This document shows, piece after piece, positions 24,128-35,484 of a DNA stretch of 64,000 nucleotides. Source of the stretch: Colias croceus (Eukaryota; Arthropoda; Insecta; Lepidoptera; Pieridae); contig NC_059555.1 of the NCBI RefSeq assembly GCF_905220415.1, positions 9,416,001 through 9,480,000 on the forward strand, read 5' to 3'. Position numbers and translations under genes: made by a program. The notes under the pieces were generated by a model. The model did no database searches. It saw only the letters and a program-made list of their open reading frames with translations, and was not told the DNA's origin. Positions within the stretch are counted from its first letter, which is position 1. Each line of letters starts with the position of its first letter.

Positions 24128-24358
24128 GTTCACAGCTCCTCCCCCGGAGGTGATAGCATGATAATATGTAGCCTATAGCCTTTCCCGACCTGTTAGTAAT
24201 ATACATGCAAAATTTGAAGTCAATCTATGCAGTACTTTTCGAGATTAGCTCGGACAAATATACAGACAAACAGACAAACAGACAAACCGACAAACAGACA
24301 AACAGACAAAAATTCTAAAAACTATGTTTTTGGCTTCTATATCGATTATAGATCATGG
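24128..24358 (+). mobile_element. LINE/SINE 3' part with ACAGACAA repeat
   Basis: CCTATAGCCTTTCCCGACCT, then GCAAAATTTGAAGTCAATC, a CGAGATTAGCTCGGACAAA segment, a tandem (ACAGACAA)n at 24262-24308 and TTTTTGGCTTCTATATCGAT TATAGATCAT. The order resembles 3' regions of non-LTR elements. No RT sequence is attached. Confidence 0.6.
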
Positions 24359-25070
24359 ATTATGTATTCTTTTAAAAAAATATTCAATGTACAGTTTTGA
24401 CTTTCCTACGATTTTATTATATGTATAGATAACTTATATAATGAAGTTGTTAAGTTATCTAGAAATCGAACCTTTATAGGAAGAAAATCAATAGCATAAT
24501 TTATAGATACGTCTAACTTCGTACGTCTGAAATATTAAAAATACATATTATAGATTTGTACTACTTCTAAAAGTTTAACACGATCAGAAAGCAACATTAC
24601 TCCCAAGTTATACAGACTATACTTACCTACTTGGTCATCCCGTATTTAACCAAATAATTATAGAAACTAACATCTAACCTACACGCTAAAGCCTGCTATA
24701 GCTCATAACCCTTTAATTATCGCAAATAAACGGCACCGTCCGCCTACCACATGTAACCTGATTTAACGAGGCGCCCCGGGGATACATGTCATAAATTCCG
24801 AATCACTAATATGTACCTTAGTGCCTATGCATCTATATCTATGGACCTATGTACCTTTGTGCATGTAGTTTTGCGTCAGGAATTAATGCAATGTTAGAGT
24901 AATGCCGGTTCACATTCGTACGATTTTGTAAACATACGTTTGCATGGTACATTTGCAAATGTTTTTCCTTGCATGAGTGCGAACTTTGTACGAATGTTTG
25001 CACGCAAATTAGTGACGAGTTACACAATTACACATGCGTATAGATTGTGAATATTACGTGGGATGCAGTG
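24359..25070. other. No gene; GC-rich patch 24725-24790
   Basis: Mostly AT-rich. Positions 24725-24790 (containing GGCACCGTCCGCC and GGCGCCCCGGGG) are the most GC-rich apparently unique segment in this part of the window. It may be a conserved non-coding element. Confidence 0.35.
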
Positions 25071-25282
25071 TGGTGTGACGTGATATGATGTGATGTTGTG
25101 TGATGTGATGTGTTGTGTTGCGATGGGATGTGATGTTATGTGATGTGATGTTACGAGACGTGATATGACGTGACGTGACGTGACGTGACGTGACGTGATG
25201 TGACGTGACGTGACGTGGTGTGATGTGATGTGACGTGTTGTTACGTGACGTGATGCGACGTGACGTGATGTTATGTGATGTA
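25071..25282. repeat. TGACG/TGATG tandem array
   Basis: A roughly 210-bp tandem array of 5-bp and 10-bp units, TGACG, TGATG and TGTTG. The centre (25165-25215) is the most homogeneous (TGACG repeats). The antisense frame encodes only THIS/SRHV repeats and is an artefact. Confidence 0.9.
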
Positions 25283-25650
25283 GATTACGCAAGTAAGTAT
25301 ATAAACAAAGTAAAGGGTTCCTTTATATCTTCTAGTGAACTCTTATTAGTTAAAATAAATTATAAAAAATGCCCAAATGGATACAGGGGTACAGGAACTA
25401 GATAAAAGCGAAAACTATCTGAAATTTAATACAGAGACAATATATACACCTTTGCAATGTGAGTAAACCCACGGGCTTTACCGCGTATATTATACATGAT
25501 CTAGTTAAGCGGGAACCATATAATAAATAGGCCATTTATAACTGAATTAGACCTTGACGGGCCGTTAATTATCATCCGATACCCTCTCGAATAAATGATA
25601 TTATTGAGAACATTAACGCAGTAAAGCTCTACCTCACTCTGATAAATTGG
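25283..25650. other. No gene or repeat recognised
   Basis: Mixed composition. A splice-like or coding signal was not found. Confidence 0.4.
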
Positions 25651-28618
25651 TTAACCGACTTCAAAAGAGGAGGGTAGGAGACAGGTGAATAAAATTACAT
25701 GGGTAAATGAATAATAATTTATAGATTTATGTCACAATACATGTTCTGTTCAGTGATATTGTAGAAATTGTATTATTTACCAGAATTTTTTTACCATTTT
25801 GCCTTTGTGGAAGAAAGGTTGCTTCTGGGCAAAGTTCGTGTTATTATTTGAAAGATTGTTAAATGTAAAATGTAGAGCTCTGAATATGTAAATATTTGGA
25901 ATTGATAATTTCAATTTACTCGACTTCTCTGATTTATGAAAAAGCACTACATATACCTACATATATAGGGCGTAGGCCTACTAACGTATGTTTAATATTA
26001 ATTAATATCAGTAGCTAATCTGTTTGTTTATCTATTTTGCTTTCAGGGCTAAAACATAGCATTAAATTAAAAAATTACTAATAAAATTTTTTCGTGGTTT
26101 TACTAATATTAAAACTGAGAAAGTTTGTGACTATGGATTTATGTATGTTTGTTTCTCTTTGTAGAAACTTGCTAGCGATGTAGCTTTTGTAACTGACTAA
26201 TAATAAGCTATAGAAATGCTTGCCTTTGCGCGCGGATACGTCTGCTTATGAAACAGCAGTACTATTATAATATAAAGAACTATGTGAGAGTGAATATATT
26301 AAACTAAACCATATGATGTACTAACAATGTACACTCATGACGTTTGTCAAGAATCGGTTTCCAACCTTGGCTCTCTCGTCTGACTGCATTACTGTCTATT
26401 CATTAATATTCACGAATTATTCTTGTCTCGTTAATTTAGGTCTATTTTTACTGTAATAGTACAGAAATAGACAAATTTTTTAGTGTACAATAATTGTGCC
26501 CTATTGAATAACTATAATAAGATGGATGCATTTTAAATGTTTCATTGGTCAATTTTTCTTTACAGGCAAGTAGGAAGTATATTATCTAATTCAATTAGGC
26601 CTTAAATAACAACTATACATTATTGTGCAATGTGCAGGTTTTACAAACTATATTATTATAGGAACGAGCAGCAAATTTTTATTATAATGCAATATGTTTC
26701 AAGCGCACGCGTCACCGCGAGATCAAAACTACAATATCAAGCATAAAAACGTTTTCGTTTCGAGTTTTTTTTTTCTTTTATTGGAGCCCTCTTTCATATT
26801 TATCTAATTTTGAGTATATGTTATTATAGCGGAAAGCTTGCGGAAAGAGAAATACATATTTTCTGAAATTTTCAAATGCCTATTTCACAGTTCACGAGAT
26901 CATAGACAGCTTGTCTCTGTAATAGGCAGGTTTTATCCTATCGGTACGAAACCCCAAAAAAATAAAATGTCACTCAGAAATAACACAGATAAACCGGATA
27001 GAAAATAGTGTAGCTCTGTGATTGAACAACAACCAAGAGACACGATATTTCATAATAATTAATATTTGTTCCATTCCATCCAATCATAGAATTAAGTCTA
27101 TAAAAACTCGATAAATCTTCATTGAAGTAGCATAAAGTTAATTTACATAACTATTCCTGTCACACAATATTATTATAATGGCTATTTACAATTGATTTAT
27201 GATAGTGTTTCAATATGCAAATATAAGGGACTAGTTTTCCACCCGCGGCTTCACCCGCGCAGTCAAAGAAAAACCCGCATAGTTCCCGTTCCCGTGGGAT
27301 TTCCGGGATTGCGTCATTTTCCCAGGATAAAAAGTAGCCTATGTCCTTTCTCGGGTATCAAAATATCTCCATACCAAATTTCAGGAAAATTGGTTTAGTA
27401 GTTTAGGCGTGATTGAGTAACAGACAGACAGAGTTACTTTCGCATTTATAATCTTAGTATGGATTACGAATGATAGTTTAAAATCATAATTTCTTCGATG
27501 TAATTTTTAGTTATAGAAATACTTATGTAAATTATATTTGAACTTCGAAAGCATTTTTTACGACACACAATTGACACTGTAAATAAAAATGATTGATCAA
27601 TGAAACAAAGCAATGAGAGTTTTTAAAATAGATCGAAACAACTCATTATAATAATCAAAACATTTCTGGATATTATTCCCGGTTACAATGATGTTGTTAT
27701 ATCTTTATAATAATGTTTAATGTTTGTTTAATAACTCTATTTAAAAATATACACGCGACTATAATTACCATAATGATTTTTTCAACTATAAATACAATAA
27801 TAATTCTTTGAAAATCTATTTTTATCGTGTTAAATTTTTAAATTAAAACAATTAAAACTAAACATGGAGTTTGGACATGACATGGAAAATTGATTCAATT
27901 TGATCAGTATAAGAATTTTATAGTAATTTTATTTTAATTTTTATTTTTCATTATAATATGTAGTAATTTAAGATAGTAAATTAAGAAAATGTTTAGATAC
28001 TGTACGAATTCGAGCCTTACCTTATTTTAACATTATTTCCAAGCTTTTTCTCTCGTACATAACTTTTTTCCCAAGATTAATCAAAGTCATAACCGTGTGA
28101 CGGAATTCTAGTACTTAGCCTAAGTACTTACATTTCTCGCAAACCTAAAGTTTTATCGTATTTTGTCACGCAACATGCGGTATTAAATATTACTGAAGAT
28201 TAGATTTTAGTGTTTTAGTATGGTTTTAGTGAGATTTACTGATATAGTCGACATAAATCGTATTATTGTTATTTGTTACACATAAAATGTAATATTGTAT
28301 TTTTGTTATTGTCGCCTTTTACATAAGAACTCTATCAAAAGGTTATTGACCTATTGATAGTGAGTACTGTTCTATGTAAACAAATAAATAAATAACATTT
28401 GCTGAACTAAATCGCACTTTTATTAATTCATAATTATTTTAACAACAGCCAAATCGCCTTCAAACGGATAAAACTGAACAACATTTAAATGCGACCTACC
28501 GACCGGCACTAGCTATCAAATAATTAGGAAAATCAAAATTGATTCACCCCTTCTAAAGATCTGATACCAAAACCGAAAAAAGTAGAAATGTGAATTCCTT
28601 TTTGAAGTCGGTTAAAAA
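25651..28618. mobile_element. Possible TIR element bounded by TTAACCGACTTCAAAA
   Basis: TTAACCGACTTCAAAA at 25651-25666 is matched by its complement TTTTGAAGTCGGTTAA at about 28600-28615. The two ends lie 2.97 kb apart in inverted orientation. The interior is AT-rich, has no transposase frame and contains a subtype A element at 27230-27464. They may be the two ends of one non-autonomous element or two separate fragments. Confidence 0.4.
27230..27464 (+). mobile_element. Short interspersed element, A/B chimera
   Basis: The first part (CACCCGCGGCTTCACCCGCG, GCATAGTTCCCGTTCCCGTG) is subtype B. From CCTATGTCCTTTCTCGGGTA onward it is subtype A, ending GAGTTACTTTCGCATTTATA and ATCTTAGTATGGAT. The mix suggests template switching or a longer ancestor from which A and B both derive. 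Confidence 0.8.
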
Positions 28619-28980
28619 ACTTAGGGCAATAGTTAGGGCATTAAGTAGGTATTCTGCGCTTAGGGCAAGCAACTAATATTCCAATTTGTTATATACATAA
28701 TAGCAGTAAATTGTTTTAGACATGTGCATTATAAATTTATAACAAAGATTCGACCTCTGAAACCCGATTGAAATAATTAGTAGCGAAAATTGCAAAACCG
28801 GGATACCTTACATATTCACAAAGGTTCGTCAAAGTCGAACATTCGAGAACATCTCCTTATTAATTATAAGAGCTGTATACATTTATAATTTATGTTGAAA
28901 AACAATCGTGTACTTTGGATTAATTGTTTAGGTATATTTGAGCTCTATTTTATGCATCTACCTACTCTATTTTATCTACC
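28619..28980. other. No gene or repeat recognised
   Basis: AT-rich sequence. Confidence 0.5.
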
Positions 28981-29061
28981 TACTAGATTTCCGCTGGCGG
29001 CTTCGCCCGCGTTTTAAAAGACGAACCCGCATAGTTCCCGTTCCTCAGATAGAAACACTGT
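28981..29061 (+). mobile_element. Subtype B head fragment
   Basis: ACTAGATTTCCGCTGGCGGC, then CCGCATAGTTCCCGTTCC. It is cut off close to the start of the MITE at 29062, which may have inserted into it. Confidence 0.65.
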
Positions 29062-29536
29062 GGGGCCATCCATAAAGTACGTCACACTAATTTCATGAGT
29101 TTTTGAGCCCTCCCCCCGTCCTTGTCACAGGTGGTCAGATTTCTGAGACCCCCCCCTCCCTAGTGTGACGTCACATGTTTTGCAATCATCGAAAAATTAT
29201 TAAATTAAAACAGCAGTTCCGAAATTAGTTTTAATTCCATTTAAATTAAGTACTTTTTTATGAAATCAACATAATATCAAATATTTGAAACAATAACAAA
29301 AAAATAAACTAATGATTAAATATAAATTGTCAACAAAACAATTTAAACCGTATTGCCCTAAAGATAGAGTTGGACATATTTTTTAGTTTTATTTATATAT
29401 TTCCAATTACGCGATTAGTATTTTGAAATGTGATGTCACGAAACTTAGTACTTCCACCCCTTGTCACACCATGTCACACTTTGTCGACCCCCCCCCCCCC
29501 CCCCCTTAACGTGTGACGTACTTTATGGATGGCCCC
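29062..29536. mobile_element. MITE with 26-bp perfect TIRs and C-run
   Basis: The left end starts GGGGCCATCCATAAAGTACG, and the first 26 bp are exactly complementary to the last 26 bp (29511-29536). TGT occurs directly outside both ends (29059-29061 and 29537-29539), a possible 3-bp target duplication. Inside are several TGTCACA words near both ends and an uninterrupted run of about 19 C residues at 29489-29507. It is non-coding, 475 bp. The superfamily is not assigned. Confidence 0.85.
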
Positions 29537-29545
29537 TGTTATAAT

Positions 29546-29740
29546 TTTTTACCCGACTGCAAAAGAATGTGGGTAATGTTTTTCGAGTGTATGTTCTTTG
29601 GCACGTCCTACACCCTTCAGGTGGTGTAACTTTATTCGTCTTGGTCATGAGAGTCTATGACAATGTACATAAAATAAAATAAAAAACAATTTGGCGCCAA
29701 CCTAATTAATAATAAAATTTGCAGTCGAGTTTTTTGTTTT
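29546..29740. mobile_element. Possible short inverted-repeat element
   Basis: TTTTTTACCCGACTGCAAAA at 29546-29565 faces TTGCAGTCGAGTTTTTT at about 29720-29736. The interior (TTCTTTGGCACGTCCTACAC) is non-coding. The inverted match is about 10 bp plus homopolymers, so this is modest evidence. Confidence 0.45.
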
Positions 29741-30284
29741 TCTAATAAGAAATATAACTTTTTTCAAAGCTTATCAAATTATAAATTATACAAAAAGGTG
29801 CAATGTAACTGCCAGCTGCCCATTATAGTCATTATAATAATACATTCGATTTTGTATTGTAATAACATCTCTTCAACTCCGGTGTCACTGACCTCTGTAG
29901 ATCATTGATTGTCCCTCGATCAATAATTGATCTTTGATCTTATAACATTATCACACGAGACATTAATTTACTTCCATTTATATAAAACTTATATATAAAG
30001 TTGATAACAACAACTTACGTATTCTAACGCTCGCTGAATGTACCCTTATGGAAAGTTCAAAAAGGCTTTGATATTTAAGCTCCTTGCATTAGTTTGCAAC
30101 TTCAAGTTATTTCCGTCTTACTTATTACGCCTTAATTCAAGGTATAGCGAAGTTAGTTGCTTGTGGGAGAACTTATGTTTTAATAATAATATATATGGCT
30201 ATGGCCCTGGGTTGGCCAATGAGAATATAATAGGAGTCTCAAGAAGAGAACGGGATTACTTGTAAAAATAGACAATGAAATTTA
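29741..30284. other. No gene or repeat recognised
   Basis: The 75-codon frame at 30038-30265 has no recognisable similarity and no splice context. I do not call it. Confidence 0.5.
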
Positions 30285-30629
30285 TACTAATATTATAAAG
30301 CTGAAGAGTTTGTTTGTTTGACCACGCTAATCTCAGGGACTACTGGTCGATTTATAAAAATACTAGTGTTCCACCCCGGCTTCGCCCGTGGTACATATTT
30401 CGCAATAAAAGCTAGCCTATGTCCTTTCTCGGGTATCAAAATATCTTCATACCAAATTTCATGGAAATTGGTTCAGTAGTTTAGGCGTGATTGAGTAACA
30501 GACAGACAGAGTTACTTTCGCATTTATAATATTAGTAGGTATGGATTACAGTGTTAGATAGCCCATTTATCGAGGAAGGCTATATGCTGTATATCATCAC
30601 TGCGGGTGAAACCGCGGAGCACAGCTAGT
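30285..30629 (-). mobile_element. Subtype C element split by a subtype A insertion
   Basis: The minus-oriented C element starts at ACTAATATTATAAAGCTGAA, runs to GACTACTGGTCGATTTATAA, is interrupted by the A element at 30361-30546 and resumes with GTGTTAGATAGCCCATTTAT through CCGCGGAGCACAGCTAGT. The C copy is therefore older than the A copy. Confidence 0.85.
30361..30546 (+). mobile_element. Short interspersed element, subtype A (nested)
   Basis: Complete from ACTAGTGTTCCACCCCGGCT to the GACA repeat, GAGTTACTTTCGCATTTATA and AGTAGGTATGGAT tail. It lies inside the subtype C element at 30285-30629. Confidence 0.9.
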
Positions 30630-31000
30630 GTTTTTAATATGTATGATCCTCTATGTTGTTTATCGTATCTTTACTGTGCTTATATGTTTACCGTTATATG
30701 TTGCTGTATTTTTACAATCCACCTTCTTTTATTCTTCCAAATCTTACTGTAAATATTTCTATGATTATTTCACTGAAATAAACTTATAACAAAGAGCCGA
30801 ACACACAAAATATACGATATTTTTATGTCTTTCTTTCAGTTACATTTTATGCTACACAACCCTAAGTTTTGTTCAGGAAGCTAGGTTCCTAATAGAGCTG
30901 TCACAAAAGCTCGCAAGAACTTAATTAATATGCACTGGGTCTTATAACATTATAGTCTTCCCTCACAATATTGCCATGATACATGGTCATATATATAAAT
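30630..31000. other. No gene or repeat recognised
   Basis: AT-rich sequence. AATAAA occurs at 30777, but no gene ends there. Confidence 0.5.
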
Positions 31001-31613
31001 CCCACCAAAAACATAAATGTAAAAATTGGAGCCGAGTTCAATCGTTGACTTAATTTGCCAAAAAAGAAATGAGATCTAATTAATGTGTGCCAAGTTCTGC
31101 AGACAGTCCAGAAATTTATTTATAAAGATGTATTAAGTTCTTAGGTTGACTGAAAACTCAATTGTTTTATTTTCCCTTAGAGAACAATGTTTATTCCAAA
31201 ATATAACTTTTTTAATTTGAATAATATAATTATTTTCACAAAGCAAACAACTAATGACCTATTGAACCCCATAATTTGATGAGGCTAGTTTTTAGAACTT
31301 CACAAAATATAAACAGTATGTAAAACTAGCCTCATCAAATTATGGGGTTCAATAGGTCATTAGTTGTTTGCTTTGTGAAAATAATTATATTATTCAAATT
31401 AAAAAAGTTATATTTTGGAATAAACATTGTTCTCTAAGGGAAAATAAAACAATTGAGTTTTCAGTCAACCTAAGAACTTAATACATCTTTATAAATAAAT
31501 TTCTGGACTGTCTGCAGAACTTGGCACACATTAATTAGATCTCATTTCTTTTTTGGCAAATTAAGTCAACGATTGAACTCGGCTCCAATTTTTACATTTA
31601 TGTTTTTGGTGGG
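31001..31613. repeat. Perfect inverted repeat, 292-bp arms
   Basis: The left arm (31001-31292, starting CCCACCAAAAACATAAATGT) and right arm (31322-31613) are complementary. I compared them line by line and found no mismatch or gap, and the coordinates are exactly symmetric. The 29-bp spacer is AT-rich. Outside the arms the flanks do not match each other, and no target duplication is obvious. A transcript would form a near-perfect long hairpin. It contains no gene. It could be a recent inverted duplication, a fold-back MITE, an endogenous hairpin-siRNA locus or a fold-back artefact of library preparation or assembly. Confidence 0.95.
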
Positions 31614-32859
31614 ATATCATTACTTTTTGTACAGAAAATTACTCTGCAAATTTGATTTACTTTATGAATATAATTATACTTTTTATATACGATTTTTTTA
31701 TATTTTTTCTTGCGGATTCTTTGTATGGTTTGTTTAGTACTATTTTCTATATTTTCTTGTATGTTATGAATGTCAGCGCACATTGCCCCGTCATTATCTG
31801 CAATTTTTTAAACTCGTTTTCTGTTTAAAAGATTACATGATTTTCTAAACATCCAGCGTGAATATGTACACACACTATTACAAAGATGCAAAGATCGTTG
31901 TAGAAGAATCGTCGCTTTACTCCATGACGTTACGGTATTGCCATGACGAGATTTTGAAATTTTACTCTAAACGCGCCTAAAGATGTTTCACTTATATTAA
32001 TATTAATATTACGCAAATTAAATCATTTCGACCTTCGACAAAGCCTTCTTCCATTACACTGAAATTAAAAATAAACTAAACACTCATAAATAAAGAATAA
32101 AGAAATGTGAATTTGTAAAATTATATATTATTTTTAACTGTATGAGCAATATTTTTATTACAATTTTCTTTTATTTTACGTTTAATAATAGTTTTGAATA
32201 AAGAAATCATGCAATCGAAGTAATCCGCCCTAGCGATACTAGCGCGAGTGAGTGTGATGTCAGAGGCGCATCGAATCTACAGATGTTTCGCGCTAAAATA
32301 TGTAAACTTCAATAATCTATATCTCAGTCATTTATTGATGGATTTCAAAATTTTTTTCGGCCACTGACTAGTTTTGATCTATTTTTTAAGACTAGTAAGG
32401 TGAATATACTATTTTCTATTTTTTTAAACTTTTCCATTTTTCCATACAAACAAAATTAATGTCATTGAAAAAAAAATTAAATACAAATAAATTCAGTATT
32501 TTCTGATTTTTTCCTTTGTACACTCACTATTACCTAGCTGATTACAAAATTTGAACTTTCTAGGTCATCTGGAAGTGGGTTAGGTTTTGTATATGTCTAT
32601 AAGTCAGTCAGTCTTAAAAATTGCGATTTTTGGATATTAATATCTACGCAACTGTTTAATCTGTATTTATGAAATTTAAGGTTCTTGTTTATCTTGAGGT
32701 CCTCTTGATATGTACCAAATTTGGTTTATTTAACTTAAATAGTTTTCGAGTTATAAGGGGGTGAAAAGTGGCTCGAAATGGTTCGTGTAAATATACACAC
32801 GGCTGCTGCTCGCCAGTTCTCTTCGCTTGAACTCGGCTTGACACGCTGCCGCGTGTCTA
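31614..32859. other. No gene; remnants of repeats
   Basis: A GC-richer patch at 32225-32300 and a piece of the GAAGTGAAACTTC-associated repeat at 31880-31965 (GCTTTACTCCATGACGTTAC) are present. The rest is AT-rich and unrecognised. Confidence 0.45.
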
Positions 32860-33024
32860 GATCTCGTGTCACAATGTTTGTCTTCAATGGACTCCTAAAC
32901 CACTTAACCGAGTATAATAAAATTCGCACACCATGTGCAGTTCGATCCAACTTGAGAGATAGGATAGTTTAAATTTCAAATCGTTTTAGAGAAAGCGGGC
33001 GAAGCCGCGGGTGGTAAGCTAGTA
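32860..33024 (-). mobile_element. Interspersed element, head GCCCGCGG
   Basis: On the minus strand it starts ACTAGCTTACCACCCGCGGC, continues CTTCGCCCGCTTTCTCTAAA, TCTCAAGTTGGATCGAACTG and ends near TTGTGACACGAGATCTAG. It shares the common head with subtypes B and D but has a different body. The upstream part (32760-32860) may belong to a longer version. Open frames of 64-71 codons here lie within the repeat. Confidence 0.65.
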
Positions 33025-33044
33025 ATAATATCGTTGTTTCCGTG

Positions 33045-33269
33045 ACGGTGCATTTTCATCAAATGGACGAATGCTATTCTAACTATATCAATTTTTTTTT
33101 TTAGTTTAGACAGGTGTAGCATTCTTTCGTTGTTCTTAGCGCGTTCGAAAAGATTCTATGCAATGTTCTAATACTGAACAACACTGAGCTTTCGTTTATG
33201 CTAAAAGATCACGAAAGAACGCTCTTGCTCTAGCTTTAGCTCTCTATTCGTTTTATGTAAATGCACCGT
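33045..33269. mobile_element. Possible MITE, ACGGTGCATTT ends
   Basis: ACGGTGCATTT at the left is matched by AAATGCACCGT at the right, with looser pairing further in. It is 225 bp and non-coding. No clear target duplication is visible, so the call is moderate. Confidence 0.5.
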
Positions 33270-33735
33270 AATACAATGCACATCTATCGATATATTTTTC
33301 ATTGTAAAATAGAAGATAGTCCTTCAAATAAACTTAAAAACAGATAGGACAAGTCAATTTAAGTAGTCTCTTTTAATCATATACAAAAGTACAGATTTGA
33401 TAATTCTTTGTGAGTAAATATTATATAACTTGGATTTCCAATTCACTTGTTTTCAGGGCCGGATCTACCCATGGGCTTTATGGGCTGCAGCCCAGGGCCC
33501 CGAGGTTAAAAGGGCCCCCATACCCCGATAAAAACAATGGGCAATAATTTGAAAAAAATCTGTAGTCGGTTTTCGAAAAAAAAATTGATGAAAATCGCAT
33601 AACTACCTACTTCAATAACTTTTGCTAACATGTACCTAAAAGGATGTTTGCATGTTGATTTTCAACTTATAGAAAATAAATCTCATTTATTGAAACTATT
33701 TGGTTATTTTATATAGGTAGTTATACATAATAATA

Positions 33736-33850
33736 ACTAGCTGCGCCCCGCGATTTCACTCACGTGGCTCAGATCCTGTTGGTCTTAGCCTGATGATATA
33801 ATAGCCTTCCACTATAAATGGGCTATCTAACACCGAAATAATTTTTTTAT
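33736..33850 (+). mobile_element. Subtype C element, 3' truncated
   Basis: Head ACTAGCTGCGCCCCGCGATT, body GTTGGTCTTAGCCTGATGAT and GGGCTATCTAACACCGAAAT. It stops before the usual CAAATCGGACC segment. It lies inside the hAT shell. Confidence 0.8.
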
Positions 33851-34033
33851 AACTATCAACGTACTATTAAAAATTTATATACTTACATTTGTCATTTTTT
33901 AACGAAATGCGTTATTGAATGCGTTTTAACTCTTATGTACGAGCCCGAACGAGTTATGGCCAAGTCATGTAAGGTTAAATTAGGTAAGAATCTCGGAATT
34001 CGAGATACCCAGCTGTAAGTCTGTAAATACTTA

Positions 34034-34309
34034 TACAGGGTGTAATCGTTAAGTGTGCACAGGCGATTTTTCCGTAAGTATTACAGATAACAAAGAACTT
34101 TAAACTGATATCGAAAGTACTTAACCTTATGAGTAAAATGGCCGTAATAAATTTTTAAAAATAAATCGAGAAATATCAAAAAAATTATCTTTAAACCCTC
34201 CCATACATTAAGTATGAAATATGAATATCCCATATACATTTAATATGAAAGATTTTAGCTTTCTTTTTCTTTTTTTGGTTTTCTGCTTTAATTACTTCGC
34301 AGATTTGAA
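34034..34309 (-). mobile_element. Minisatellite-carrying element, copy C, unique flank
   Basis: It starts TACAGGGTGTAATCGTTAAG, continues TGTGCACAGGCGATTTTTCC and CTCCCATACATTAAGTATGA, and ends at the border of the minisatellite (ACTTCGCAGATTTGAAGTGG). It is the inverted counterpart of 22107-22400. This shows one mobile unit in two orientations, with the array always at the same side. Confidence 0.85.
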
Positions 34310-34315
34310 GTGGCA

Positions 34316-35148
34316 TTTTCCACGCTTTTTCCAGACATTTTCACGCATTTTCCGGGACTTTTACAGGCATTTTCCGGGAATCATCCAGGCATTGCCAGGC
34401 ATTTTCCGGATGTCCCCGGAAAATGCCTGCGTGAAAATGTCCGGGGAAAAAGTGGAACATACCTGGAAAAACCCCGGAAAATGCCTGGGAATTTCCCGGA
34501 AAATGCCTGGGAAATGCCCGGAAAATTCCCGGAAAATATCCGGAAAATGCGTGAAAATGTCCGGGAAAAGTGTGGAAAACGCCTGGAAAATCCTCGGAAA
34601 ATGCCTGGAAAATCCTCGGAAAATATCCGGAAAATGCCTGGGAATTTCCCGGAAAATGCCTGGGAAATGCCCGGAAAATTCCCGGAAAATATCCGGAAAA
34701 TGCGTGAAAATGTCCGGGAAAAGTGTGGAAAACGCCTGGAAAATCCTCGGAAAATGCCTGGGAAATGCCCGGAAAATTCCCGGAAAATATCTGGAAGATG
34801 CGTGAAAATGTCCGGGAAAAGTGTGGAACACGCCTGGAAAATCCTCGGAAAAGGCCTGGAAAATCCTCGGAAAATGCCAGGGAAAAGCCTGGAAAATATC
34901 CGGGAAATGCCCGGAAAATTCCCGGAAAATGCCAGGGAAAAGCCTGGAAAATATCCGGAAAATGCCTGGGAAATGCCCGGAAAATTCCCGGAAAATGCCT
35001 GGCAAACATCCGGAAAATGTATCCGGAAAATGCCTGGGAAATGCGTGAAAATGTCCTGAAAATGCGTGAATGTCCGGGAAAAGTGTGGAAAACGCCTGGA
35101 AAATCCTCGGAAAATGCCTGGAAATCCCCGGAAAATGTATCCGGAAAA
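34316..35148. repeat. CCGGAAAATG minisatellite, left part, orientation switch
   Basis: The first ~95 bp read TTTTCC (units TTTTCCACGCTTTTTCCAGA). At about 34410 the array flips to GGAAAA units and continues to 35148. Larger blocks recur almost exactly, for example one of about 170 bp beginning with GGGAATTTCCCGGAAAATGCC at about 34488 and again at about 34649. Frames of up to 249 codons on both strands are artefacts of repeat period. Confidence 0.95.
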
Positions 35149-35484
35149 TAATAATAATAAAATCGTCTTTATTTGGTTCTCACAACATTAAAAGGTTACA
35201 AAAACTTAGTAATAGTACACAATGTATAGTAGAAGATAACGTTGTGAGAAACTGGTGCCTGAAATAGACTACATAGAAGTCTGAGGTACAGGTCACCAGC
35301 CCCCCTCGCGGATATCATACGAGAATACACAAGTGTACGTACCTAAATAATGCATAAAATTATACAAATCTTATCAGAAGACAATTTTACTTAAAAAACA
35401 CTAATACAAAAAAATAAAGAGAAAAGAAAAATATATTTTAATTTTAATTTAAATCTAAATCCTACCAAATCTTAAAGGTATGAA

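Noticed and set aside
24262..24308. CRISPR-like short repeats
   Set aside because: The ACAGACAA units are contiguous with no spacers; this is a simple tandem repeat in an element tail, and the genome is eukaryotic.
25020..25292. 90-codon SRHV/THIT-rich frame
   Set aside because: Translation of the TGACG/TGATG tandem array.
34310..35151. Long open frames on both strands (up to 249 codons, GKCPENS / FPGHF repeats) over the minisatellite
   Set aside because: They occur in several frames and both strands at once, consist only of the tandem unit, and recur over every copy of the array (also 21752-22209 and 37850-38739). They are period artefacts, not proteins.
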